A DNA stretch of 6,953 nucleotides from JBCCZC01 sp039188505. GTDB taxonomy: Bacteria; Pseudomonadota; Gammaproteobacteria; Xanthomonadales; SZUA-38. The position numbers and the translations under genes are program-made. How positions within the stretch are numbered: the stretch's first letter is position 1; every line of letters begins with the position of its first letter. Below, piece after piece: positions 1 to 5,690 of the stretch. The notes below the pieces were generated by a model. The model had not been told where the DNA came from, searched no databases, and saw nothing but the letters and a program-made list of their open reading frames with translations. Location of the stretch: contig JBCCZC010000311.1 of the NCBI GenBank assembly GCA_039188505.1, positions 1 through 6,953 of the forward strand, given 5' to 3'.

Positions 1-98
1 GCGCCGGTCTCGCCGGTCAGGACTGTCAATCCGGGCCCGAATTCGAGTCGAAGCTGGTGAATGATGGCCAGGTCGGCGATGTACAGCTCGGTCAGCAT
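1..98 (-). CDS. recN: DNA repair protein RecN, N-terminal fragment (runs off the window edge)
   Basis: Reading the minus strand from the ATG at 98-96 gives 32 full codons beginning MLTELYIADLAII and ending LTVLTGETG at the window edge. This is the characteristic start of RecN: a first beta strand, then the glycine-rich lead-in to the Walker A loop (GETGAGKS in the family), of which only GETG(A) is inside the window. RecN is an SMC-like ATPase of the cytoplasm that acts in recombinational repair of double-strand breaks. There is no other start codon in this frame in the upstream bases I translated, which supports the chosen start. No Shine-Dalgarno sequence precedes it. It is transcribed divergently from hrcA, with only 80 bases between the two starts. 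The family call rests on 32 residues, but they are distinctive ones. Confidence 0.88.
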   Translation of the reverse strand, partial: MLTELYIADLAIIHQLRLEFGPGLTVLTGETG

Positions 99-105
99 GG
101 GCGCG

Positions 106-133
106 ATGATACGGGGGCCGTCGATCGGGGCAA
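106..133 (-). promoter_or_regulatory. Candidate sigma-70-type promoter for recN
   Basis: On the minus strand, TTGCCC (133-128, four of six to the -35 consensus) is followed after 16 bases by TATCAT (111-106, five of six to the -10 consensus). Only seven bases separate the -10 hexamer from the recN ATG, so the expected transcript start falls at or within a base or two of the start codon. No LexA-type CTGT-N8-ACAG operator is visible. This is inferred from hexamer matches only. Confidence 0.4.
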
Positions 134-143
134 AGGGATCCGG

Positions 144-172
144 TTGACGCAGCCTGTGGGAATCCGCATGTT
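144..172 (+). promoter_or_regulatory. Candidate sigma-70-type promoter for hrcA
   Basis: TTGACG (144-149, five of six to the -35 consensus) is followed after a 17-base spacer by CATGTT (167-172), which matches the -10 consensus at only three positions. The predicted start of transcription would be about position 179, the first base of the hrcA ATG. The -35 is convincing and the -10 is weak, so the call is tentative. Confidence 0.3.
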
Positions 173-178
173 TGACCC

Positions 179-1213
179 ATGCTTGTCGATCTCGACCAAC
201 GAGCGCGCCACCTGCTCCGGACCCTGATCGGTGCCTATATCCGGGACGGCGAACCCGTAGGCTCGCGGACGCTGTCGCGCCAGAGCGGGCTCGAACTGAG
301 CGCCGCGACGGTACGCAACGTCATGGCAGATCTCGAGGAAGCCGGCTTCATCCGCTCCCCGCACACGTCTGCGGGTCGCGTGCCCACGGACCAGGGCTAC
401 CGCTTCTTCGTGGACACAATGCTGATGCGCAAGCTGGACGAGGGGGCGGAACCCGCGGAGATCGTCGAGCTTGCGGCGGCAGCGGGTAGCACGGTGGGCA
501 CCGTGCAGTCGGCCTCCGACCTCCTGTCGGCGCTGACCAACTTTGTTGGAGTGGTCACGGTGCCGGCGCGAGAGTCCTTCGCCTTCCGACACATCGATTT
601 CGTCGTGCTCTCGGAGACGCAGCTCCTCGCGGTGCTCGTGTTCGCCGACGGTGAGGTCCAGAATCGCCTCATCAATCTGGAGCGGCGCTTCGACGCGGCC
701 CAGCTCGAGCGGGCGGCCAACTATCTGAACGGCGAGTTCGCGGGACTGATGCTTCCGGAGATCCAGCGGCGGCTCGTCGACATGATGGCGACGGACCGCA
801 AGGAACTCGATGCGCTCATGCAGTCAGCGGTCGACGTCGCGGCTTCGGCCTTCAGCGGGGGCGCCGGTCCTGACGTGGTCGTGCGCGGACAGGCCAACCT
901 GCTGCAGTACCGCGACCTCGGCGATCTGGACACGCTCAAGTCCCTCTTCGAAGCCTTCCAGGAGAAGCGGGAGATCCTTTATCTGCTGCAGGAGTGCGTC
1001 CAGGCCGATGGTGTCCGCCTGTTCATCGGCGAGGAATCGGGTTCCGCGGTGCTGGAACACTGCTCGGTGGTGGGCGCGCCGTACCAGGTCGACGATCGCG
1101 TGGTCGGCGTCGTGGGCGTCATCGGTCCAACCCGGATGGACTACGATCAGGTCATTTCGGTGGTCGAAACGACGGCGGATGCGCTGACCGCGATCTTGAA
1201 TCGGCGGCGCTGA
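179..1213 (+). CDS. hrcA: Heat-inducible transcription repressor HrcA
   Basis: This 344-residue protein has the usual length for HrcA, the repressor that in many bacteria binds CIRCE inverted repeats upstream of chaperone genes and is kept active by GroEL. Visible domains are an N-terminal winged helix (about 5-78: RARHLLRTLI, PVGSRTLS, SAATVRNVMADLEEAGFI, TSAGRVPTDQGYRFFVD), a central GAF-like region (about 105-330) containing LFIGEES near 281-287, and the family's C-terminal signature VVGVIGPTRMDY near 310-322. The ATG at 179 fits the start of the family's first helix. No Shine-Dalgarno sequence lies upstream, so translation may be leaderless. It is the first gene of the plus-strand chaperone series and ends 93 bases before grpE. 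A sigma-32-like -35 lies inside its last codons. No CIRCE element is seen anywhere in the window, so autoregulation here is not supported. Confidence 0.97.
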   Translation: MLVDLDQRARHLLRTLIGAYIRDGEPVGSRTLSRQSGLELSAATVRNVMADLEEAGFIRSPHTSAGRVPTDQGYRFFVDTMLMRKLDEGAEPAEIVELAAAAGSTVGTVQSASDLLSALTNFVGVVTVPARESFAFRHIDFVVLSETQLLAVLVFADGEVQNRLINLERRFDAAQLERAANYLNGEFAGLMLPEIQRRLVDMMATDRKELDALMQSAVDVAASAFSGGAGPDVVVRGQANLLQYRDLGDLDTLKSLFEAFQEKREILYLLQECVQADGVRLFIGEESGSAVLEHCSVVGAPYQVDDRVVGVVGVIGPTRMDYDQVISVVETTADALTAILNRRR

Positions 1214-1223
1214 GTCCGCACCT
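1195..1223 (+). promoter_or_regulatory. Candidate sigma-32-type heat-shock promoter for grpE
   Basis: A perfect CTTGAA -35 (1195-1200) lies in the last codons of hrcA. After 15 bases it is followed by CCGCACCT (1216-1223), which differs from the sigma-32 -10 consensus CCCCATNT at two positions. The element straddles the hrcA stop codon, as the stronger dnaK promoter straddles the grpE stop. It would start a transcript about 75 bases before grpE. The weak -10 makes this a candidate only. Confidence 0.35.
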
Positions 1224-1306
1224 CCCTCTCGACCTAGCAAAGACTGCACGCCTGGCGCCGCAAGTGCGCTCGATCAGGCGTTTGCTCGAATACGGGATTG
1301 GAAACG

Positions 1307-1864
1307 ATGAGCACCAGCGAACAGACGAACGGCGACGCGCGGGAAATCGAAGTCGAAGGCGCGAACGACGAAGCCACCGAGATGCCGAACGAAGCGGAGG
1401 CAGATTCGCGAATCGCCGAGCTCGAGGCCGCACTCGCTGCGGGCAAGGAGACGGTCCTGCGGGCCCAGGCCGAGATGGAGAACTACCGTCGTCGGGCCGC
1501 GCGCGAAGTCGAGAGCGCCCGCAAGTTTGCGCTGGAGCGCATCATGCAGGACCTGCTCGAAGTGCGTGACAGCATCGAGCGGGGGCTGGAAGTCGCCCAT
1601 GCAGACCAGGCCACGGTGACCCAGCTCACGGAGGGCAACGAGCTGACTTTCCGGCTCTTCGAGAAGGTGCTCGTCAGCCACGGCATCGAGGTCATCGACC
1701 CCGTGGGAGAGGCCTTCGATCCGGAGAAGCACGAGGCCATGAGCATGGTGCCGACCAACGAACAGGCGCCGGACACGGTGGTCACTGTGATCCAGAAGGG
1801 TTTTCTCCTCAACGATCGCCTGCTGCGTCCCGCGCGGGTGCTCGTGGCCCAGGCAACGGCTTGA
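1307..1864 (+). CDS. grpE: Nucleotide exchange factor GrpE (DnaK co-chaperone)
   Basis: GrpE is the cytoplasmic dimeric factor that releases ADP from DnaK. The 185-residue product has the expected parts: an acidic, disordered N-terminus (1-35), a long coiled-coil helix (about 35-75, with RAQAEMENYRRRA), the four-helix dimer segment (about 76-125, LLEVRDSIERGLE), and the C-terminal beta domain that contacts DnaK (about 127-185). The family signature FDPEKHEAMSMV lies at 137-148 and LNDRLLRPARVLVA near 168-181. I chose the ATG at 1307 over an in-frame TTG at 1298, because GGGA at 1294-1297 is well spaced for it and the extra MET residues are not conserved. Its stop codon lies inside the dnaK sigma-32 promoter. 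It can be co-transcribed with hrcA or start from the candidate promoter at the hrcA end. Confidence 0.96.
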   Translation: MSTSEQTNGDAREIEVEGANDEATEMPNEAEADSRIAELEAALAAGKETVLRAQAEMENYRRRAAREVESARKFALERIMQDLLEVRDSIERGLEVAHADQATVTQLTEGNELTFRLFEKVLVSHGIEVIDPVGEAFDPEKHEAMSMVPTNEQAPDTVVTVIQKGFLLNDRLLRPARVLVAQATA

Positions 1865-1887
1865 AAAGCGACCTCCGGCCCCCATTT
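1860..1887 (+). promoter_or_regulatory. Sigma-32 heat-shock promoter of dnaK
   Basis: CTTGAA (1860-1865) matches the RpoH -35 core exactly. After a 14-base spacer, CCCCATTT (1880-1887) matches the -10 consensus CCCCATNT exactly. The grpE stop codon (1862-1864) is embedded in the -35. Transcription would start near 1892-1895, giving a leader of about 45 bases before dnaK. This allows dnaK to be induced above grpE and hrcA. It is a sequence match to a known consensus without experimental support. Confidence 0.82.
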
Positions 1888-1924
1888 TCTGATCAGCCTT
1901 ATTTATCCGACGAAATAGAAACTT

Positions 1925-1929
1925 AGGAG
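1925..1929 (+). promoter_or_regulatory. Strong ribosome binding site of dnaK
   Basis: AGGAG lies seven bases before the dnaK ATG. It is the only canonical Shine-Dalgarno sequence ahead of any gene in the window, which fits dnaK being the most highly translated product here. It sits in a leader markedly richer in A and T than its surroundings. Confidence 0.85.
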
Positions 1930-1936
1930 CAATACG

Positions 1937-3853
1937 ATGGGGAAAATCATCGGTATTGACCTCGGTACCACGAACTCCTGTGTCGCCGTCATGGACGGTG
2001 GCAAACCGCGGGTGATCGAGAACGCCGAGGGCGATAGAACCACCCCTTCCGTGATCGCGTTCACGAAGGACGGTGAGGTCCTGGTCGGCCAGTCGGCCAA
2101 GCGCCAGGCCGTGACCAATCCGACGAACACGCTGTTCGCGGTCAAGCGCCTGATCGGGCGCAAGCACGACGAGAAGGTCGTCCAGAAGGACAAGGACCTG
2201 GTGCCATACGCGATCGTGAAAGCCGACAATGGCGACGCCTGGGTCGAGGCCGCGGACAAGAAGATGGCGCCGCCGGAGATCTCCGCGCGCGTGCTCATGA
2301 AGATGAAGAAGACCGCGGAGGACTTTCTCGGTGAGGAGGTCTCCGAGGCGGTCATCACCGTGCCCGCGTACTTCAACGACTCGCAGCGCCAGGCCACCAA
2401 GGATGCCGGCAAGATCGCCGGTCTCGAGGTCCGTCGGATCATCAACGAGCCGACGGCTGCTGCGCTGGCCTACGGGCTCGACAAGAAGGGCGGTGATCGC
2501 AAGATCGCGGTCTATGACCTCGGTGGCGGCACCTTCGACATCTCGATCATCGAGATCGCGGACGTCGACGGCGAGATGCAGTTCGAAGTGCTGGCGACGA
2601 ACGGTGACACGTTCCTCGGCGGTGAGGACTTCGACAAGCGGCTCATCGACTACCTCGTCGAGGAGTTTCAGAAGGATCAGGGCATGGACCTGCGGAATGA
2701 TCCGCTGGCCCTGCAGCGCCTCAAGGAAGGCGCGGAACGCGCGAAGATCGAGCTCTCCACCGCGCAGCAGACCGAGATCAACCTGCCGTACATCACGGCG
2801 GACCAGACCGGACCGAAGCACCTCAATATCAAGGTGACGCGGGCGAAGCTCGAGTCCCTGGTCGAGGACCTGGTCACGAGCACCATCGGTCCCTGCCGCA
2901 CGGCGCTGAACGACGCCGGCCTGAAGATCGGTGAGGTCGACGAGGTGATCCTCGTTGGCGGCCAGACGCGTATGCCCAAGGTCCAGGAGGCCGTGGCCGA
3001 GTTCTTCGCCAAGGAGCCGCGCAAGGACGTGAACCCGGACGAGGCCGTGGCCATCGGTGCCGCGATCCAGGGCGGCGTGCTCGCTGGCGACGTCAAGGAC
3101 GTGCTGCTGCTCGACGTGACCCCGCTGTCGCTGGGCATCGAGACGCTGGGTGGTGTCTTCACCAAGCTGATCGAGAAGAACACCACGATCCCGACCAAGG
3201 CATCGCAGGTGTTTTCGACGGCCGAGGACAACCAGACGGCCGTGACGGTCCACGTGCTTCAGGGTGAGCGCGAGATGGCGTCGGCGAACAAGTCGCTGGC
3301 GCGCTTCGACCTCACGGGCATCCGGGCCGCTCCGCGCGGCATGCCGCAGGTGGAGGTGACCTTCGACATCGACGCCAACGGCATCCTGCATGTGTCTGCG
3401 AAGGACAAGGACACGGGCCAGGAGCAGCGCATCGAAATCAAGGCCGGCTCGGGTCTCAGCGACGAAGAGATCGAGAAGATGGTCCGCGACGCCGAGGCGC
3501 ATGCCGACGAGGACAAGAAGTTCCACGAGCTTGTCACGGCTCGCAACCAGGCCGATGCCCTGATCCACTCGGTCAAGCAGACGCTGTCCGAAGCTGGTGA
3601 GATCGTGACCGCGGAAGAGCGTGAGCCGGTCGACGCCGCCATCAGCGCCCTCGAAGAGGCGATGAAGGGTGACGACAAGGAGGCCATCGAGGCGAAGAGC
3701 AACGAGCTCACGCAGGTGGCCCAGCCGGTGCTTCAGAAGGCGGTGCAGCAGCAGGCCGGCGACGCCGCGCCGGAGGCCGAGGCCGCCACGGCGGGCACCG
3801 ACGACGACGTCGTCGACGCCGAGTTCGAAGAGGTCAAGGACGACCAGAAGTAA
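1937..3853 (+). CDS. dnaK: Molecular chaperone DnaK (Hsp70)
   Basis: This is a full-length Hsp70 of 638 residues, the ATP-driven chaperone that binds unfolded hydrophobic segments in the cytoplasm. The ATPase domain (about 1-385) shows all three family signatures: IDLGTTNS (7-14), YDLGGGTFDISIIEI (193-207) and VILVGGQTRMPKVQEA (337-352). K70 and the T199 autophosphorylation site fall at E. coli numbering. The interdomain linker VLLLDVTPL is at 389-397. The substrate-binding beta domain runs to about 505 and the helical lid to about 605. A disordered acidic tail ends in DDDVVDAEFEEV, the usual C-terminal motif of proteobacterial DnaK. LPYITADQTGPKH (283-295) differs by one residue from my memory of E. 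coli, supporting a gammaproteobacterial source. A sigma-32 promoter and strong ribosome binding site precede it and a terminator follows. No residue looks defective. Confidence 0.99.
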   Translation: MGKIIGIDLGTTNSCVAVMDGGKPRVIENAEGDRTTPSVIAFTKDGEVLVGQSAKRQAVTNPTNTLFAVKRLIGRKHDEKVVQKDKDLVPYAIVKADNGDAWVEAADKKMAPPEISARVLMKMKKTAEDFLGEEVSEAVITVPAYFNDSQRQATKDAGKIAGLEVRRIINEPTAAALAYGLDKKGGDRKIAVYDLGGGTFDISIIEIADVDGEMQFEVLATNGDTFLGGEDFDKRLIDYLVEEFQKDQGMDLRNDPLALQRLKEGAERAKIELSTAQQTEINLPYITADQTGPKHLNIKVTRAKLESLVEDLVTSTIGPCRTALNDAGLKIGEVDEVILVGGQTRMPKVQEAVAEFFAKEPRKDVNPDEAVAIGAAIQGGVLAGDVKDVLLLDVTPLSLGIETLGGVFTKLIEKNTTIPTKASQVFSTAEDNQTAVTVHVLQGEREMASANKSLARFDLTGIRAAPRGMPQVEVTFDIDANGILHVSAKDKDTGQEQRIEIKAGSGLSDEEIEKMVRDAEAHADEDKKFHELVTARNQADALIHSVKQTLSEAGEIVTAEEREPVDAAISALEEAMKGDDKEAIEAKSNELTQVAQPVLQKAVQQQAGDAAPEAEAATAGTDDDVVDAEFEEVKDDQK

Positions 3854-3877
3854 GCGGGTCGTTCGCGCCGTATCGGG

Positions 3878-3910
3878 GCCCCGGCCGCAAACGCGGTCGG
3901 GGCTTTTTTT
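3878..3910 (+). terminator. Rho-independent terminator after dnaK
   Basis: An 11-base-pair stem (GCCCCGGCCGC at 3878-3888 with GCGGTCGGGGC at 3893-3903, one G-U pair) closes an AAAC tetraloop and is followed directly by seven T residues (3904-3910). It begins 24 bases after the dnaK stop. It should end most transcripts from the hrcA-grpE-dnaK series and largely uncouple the downstream hydrolase and dnaJ from the dnaK promoter. Confidence 0.93.
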
Positions 3911-3993
3911 CGTTTCTCCGTTTAGATTTTCTCGTTCGCTCGGCCGGATCGCCTGCGCTACGCTGCCGGGCCACGTCACGGAAACCAGCCCTC

Positions 3994-5574
3994 ATGCGCT
4001 TCGAGCCGCCCTGCCGACGACCGCTCTATTTCCTTGCCCTGATGATCGTCGCAATGACGGGCGTGGTCTCGGCCGTACCGCTCGAAACGCGGGATCTCGA
4101 GCTACACGACGGGCGGGTGCTGCGCCTGGAGCAGGGCACGATCGATGTCCCGGAAAACCGGTCGGTGGACGCCAGCCGCGCCGTCAGCATCGGCTTCATG
4201 CGCATCCCGGGCCTGCCTGACGCCGCCGGCCCGCCGACGGTCATGCTGGCGGGCGGACCGGGTGGTTCCTATATCGAGCGCATCGAGGAAGGACCGGAGC
4301 GGCAGCGGCTGCTGATGCTCACGGTCGACCTTTACCGGCAGGTCGGCGATGTCCTCTTCGTCGATCTTCGCGGCGTCTTCCGCTCCACGCCCAATACGCT
4401 GTGCGACGGCGCACCGGACAAGTGGCGACGCATGGCCACCGAGGCGGACTACCGTGCTGTGGTCCGGTCCAGCGGTGAGGCCTGCCGCCAGAAGCTGCTC
4501 GACGAGGGCTTCGACCTTGCCGGCTACGTGGTCACGGAGGCCGCCGCGGACGTCGTGGCGGTATTCGACGCGCTCGGCATCGAGCGCTTCAACGTCCACG
4601 GTGTCAGCTTCGGCAGCCACTGGGCGCTGACACTGTTGAAGTATCACGGAAATCGGGTCGAGCGCGCCGTGCTGTCGGGCGTGGAGGGCTTTGACGACAC
4701 CTTCGACGATCCGGCCGAGGTGCGACGCACGGTGCAGGCACTGTCCGATGCCGCGGTGCCGGCATGGTCAGAGACTGCCGGCTATGGTTCGCCACTCGAG
4801 GCGCTGGACGGTCTCATGCGCGCTGCGCTGGCGGGTGGACCCGAGGCACCGGCCTTGCGCCCCCACGAGCTCGCCGTGCTGGCCACGTCGGGGCAGGGCT
4901 ACGCGCTCGGGCGCCGGAGCGGCATGGCCGGATGGCCTGATGCGGTGGCGGACTACGCGACCGATCGGGTGCTGCCCATCGAGGTGCTCTTCCGCAACTT
5001 CGGCGCGCGCTTCGCCGGCCCGACGGGCTGGGGCGGTGCGGCCGTTGGGCTGTTCGATTGTGCCTCGGGTATCTCTGCGGAGCGGAATGCCAGGCTGCGT
5101 GCGACCGAGGACCCCCTGTTCCAACGCCATGCGTTCCTGTTCTATGACGCCTACTGCGAGGGCTGGAATGTCGAGGAGCTGCCGGATGAATTCCGGGCGA
5201 GCGTCGTCATCGATACGCCGACGCTGATGGTCCAGGGCGATGTCGATACCGCCACACCCCTCGATAACGCGGTACGGCTCGAGCCGTTTCTGGCGAACGG
5301 TCACCTCACGGTGGTCGAGGGCGGCTCGCACGGTGCCTATTGGGAAAGCCTCGACGGGCTGGAGGCGTTCGAAGGCCAGGTGCTCACGTGGCTGCGCGGT
5401 GGGGGCCCACCGCCGGCGGGCGTGAAGCTGGCGCCGCCACGGTTCGAACCGGTGGATCTCGGTGTCCGGCTCGTCGTCTGGCTCGTTCTGGGCGGCCTGA
5501 CCCTCATTGCTGGCGTCGGCCACCTGTGGTCCTGGCGCCGTCGCCGCAGGGTGCTCGGAGGCGGAACGGTATAG
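3994..5574 (+). CDS. Predicted exported, membrane-anchored alpha/beta hydrolase (S33/TAP-like peptidase family)
   Basis: The 526-residue product looks like a serine hydrolase of the proline iminopeptidase/tripeptidyl aminopeptidase type; the substrate is unknown. An N-terminal signal peptide is visible (basic start, hydrophobic 11-25, VSA cleavage near 27). The oxyanion-type loop AGGPGGS is at 86-92 and DLRGVFRS at 124-131. The nucleophile elbow GVSFG places the serine at 205. GDVDTATP (415-422) supplies a likely acid at D418 and GGSHG supplies H446. A lid-like insertion spans about 235-400 and a TAP-like C-terminal part follows it. C137/C164 and C356/C388 could form disulfides, which fits export. 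A hydrophobic segment (491-511) followed by WSWRRRRR suggests a C-terminal anchor with a cytoplasmic basic tail, leaving the catalytic domain in the periplasm. It follows the dnaK terminator by 83 bases, with no clear promoter and only a weak ribosome site. GC content and codon use look like its neighbours. Confidence 0.88.
   Translation: MRFEPPCRRPLYFLALMIVAMTGVVSAVPLETRDLELHDGRVLRLEQGTIDVPENRSVDASRAVSIGFMRIPGLPDAAGPPTVMLAGGPGGSYIERIEEGPERQRLLMLTVDLYRQVGDVLFVDLRGVFRSTPNTLCDGAPDKWRRMATEADYRAVVRSSGEACRQKLLDEGFDLAGYVVTEAAADVVAVFDALGIERFNVHGVSFGSHWALTLLKYHGNRVERAVLSGVEGFDDTFDDPAEVRRTVQALSDAAVPAWSETAGYGSPLEALDGLMRAALAGGPEAPALRPHELAVLATSGQGYALGRRSGMAGWPDAVADYATDRVLPIEVLFRNFGARFAGPTGWGGAAVGLFDCASGISAERNARLRATEDPLFQRHAFLFYDAYCEGWNVEELPDEFRASVVIDTPTLMVQGDVDTATPLDNAVRLEPFLANGHLTVVEGGSHGAYWESLDGLEAFEGQVLTWLRGGGPPPAGVKLAPPRFEPVDLGVRLVVWLVLGGLTLIAGVGHLWSWRRRRRVLGGGTV
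4024..4074 (+). other. Signal peptide core of the hydrolase
   Basis: These codons encode residues 11-27: the hydrophobic core LYFLALMIVAMTGVV and the AxA-like cleavage site VSA. Arginines at positions 2, 8 and 9 supply the basic n-region. C7 lies before the hydrophobic core, so this is not a lipoprotein signal. An internal ATG within the core would destroy the signal, which favours the start at 3994. Confidence 0.75.
5464..5541 (+). other. C-terminal membrane segment and basic tail of the hydrolase
   Basis: Codons 491-516 encode a hydrophobic stretch beginning VRLVVWLVLGG and running to GHLW, immediately followed by five arginines (515-519). The length and the positive-inside flank fit a single membrane helix that anchors the exported enzyme by its C-terminus. 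Confidence 0.72.
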
Positions 5575-5623
5575 CTCTCGCGTCCGAAATCTGCGTTGCG
5601 CCGTTTCGAAGGTTCGCGCCGAC

Positions 5624-5652
5624 CTTGTGATTTTCCGGGATCACCCCCAAGT
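5624..5652 (+). promoter_or_regulatory. Candidate sigma-32-like promoter for dnaJ
   Basis: CTTGTG (5624-5629, four of six to CTTGAA) is followed after 15 bases by CCCCAAGT (5645-5652), which differs from CCCCATNT at one position. The predicted start near 5659 would leave a leader of about 32 bases. The need for an independent dnaJ promoter follows from the terminator after dnaK, but the -35 match is imperfect. Confidence 0.35.
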
Positions 5653-5660
5653 CCCGGGGA
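5632..5660 (+). other. Inverted repeat / hairpin in the dnaJ upstream region
   Basis: CCGGGA (5635-5640) and TCCCGG (5652-5657) are exact reverse complements. Two G-U pairs and one U-A pair extend the stem to nine pairs around an 11-base loop. No T-run follows on either strand, so it is not an ordinary terminator. It overlaps the candidate dnaJ promoter and could be an operator or, on transcripts reading in from the hydrolase, an mRNA structure. Confidence 0.5.
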
Positions 5661-5684
5661 TCATCCCGTAGAGGCACTGATCAC
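5637..5684 (+). repeat. 20-bp phased GATCA repeat upstream of dnaJ
   Basis: GGGATCACCCC (5637-5647) and GGGATCATCCC (5657-5667) agree at 10 of 11 positions and are exactly 20 bases apart. A shorter third match, CTGATCAC (5677-5684), keeps GATCA in the same 20-base register (5639, 5659, 5679). The second copy is a perfect palindrome about its central C and the first nearly so. Spacing of about two helical turns is typical of protein-binding operators. The function is not known. Confidence 0.5.
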
Positions 5685-5690
5685 GGTTCC

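Noticed and set aside
99..178. LexA (SOS) box for recN
   Set aside because: No CTGT-N8-ACAG pattern is present; only an isolated CCTGTGGG occurs.
174..183. ACCCATGC at the hrcA start as a sigma-32 -10 element
   Set aside because: It overlaps the start codon, so transcription would begin inside the gene, and there is no CTTGAA at the right distance.
92..592. Minus-strand open frame overlapping the recN/hrcA gap and hrcA
   Set aside because: It is out of frame with recN, shows no recognisable motifs and lies antisense to the clear HrcA winged-helix region.
1234..1283. GCAC...GTGC inverted repeat between hrcA and grpE as a CIRCE remnant
   Set aside because: The arms are only four bases, the spacing is 14 rather than 9, and the TTAG/CTAA flanks are absent.
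1298..1306. TTG at 1298 as the grpE start
   Set aside because: The ATG nine bases later has GGGA at proper spacing, and the extra three residues add nothing conserved.
1274..3979. A 901-codon minus-strand open frame antisense to grpE and dnaK
   Set aside because: High GC with strong third-position bias opens mirror frames opposite dnaK. The translation is a low-complexity mix of Leu, Val, Arg, Asp and His, as in the antisense-dnaK frames sometimes misannotated as NAD-specific glutamate dehydrogenase. The sense strand encodes a perfect DnaK.
4768..5523. Minus-strand 251-codon frame opposite the hydrolase
   Set aside because: It is the mirror frame of a gene with an intact catalytic triad on the other strand, and has no domain signature of its own.
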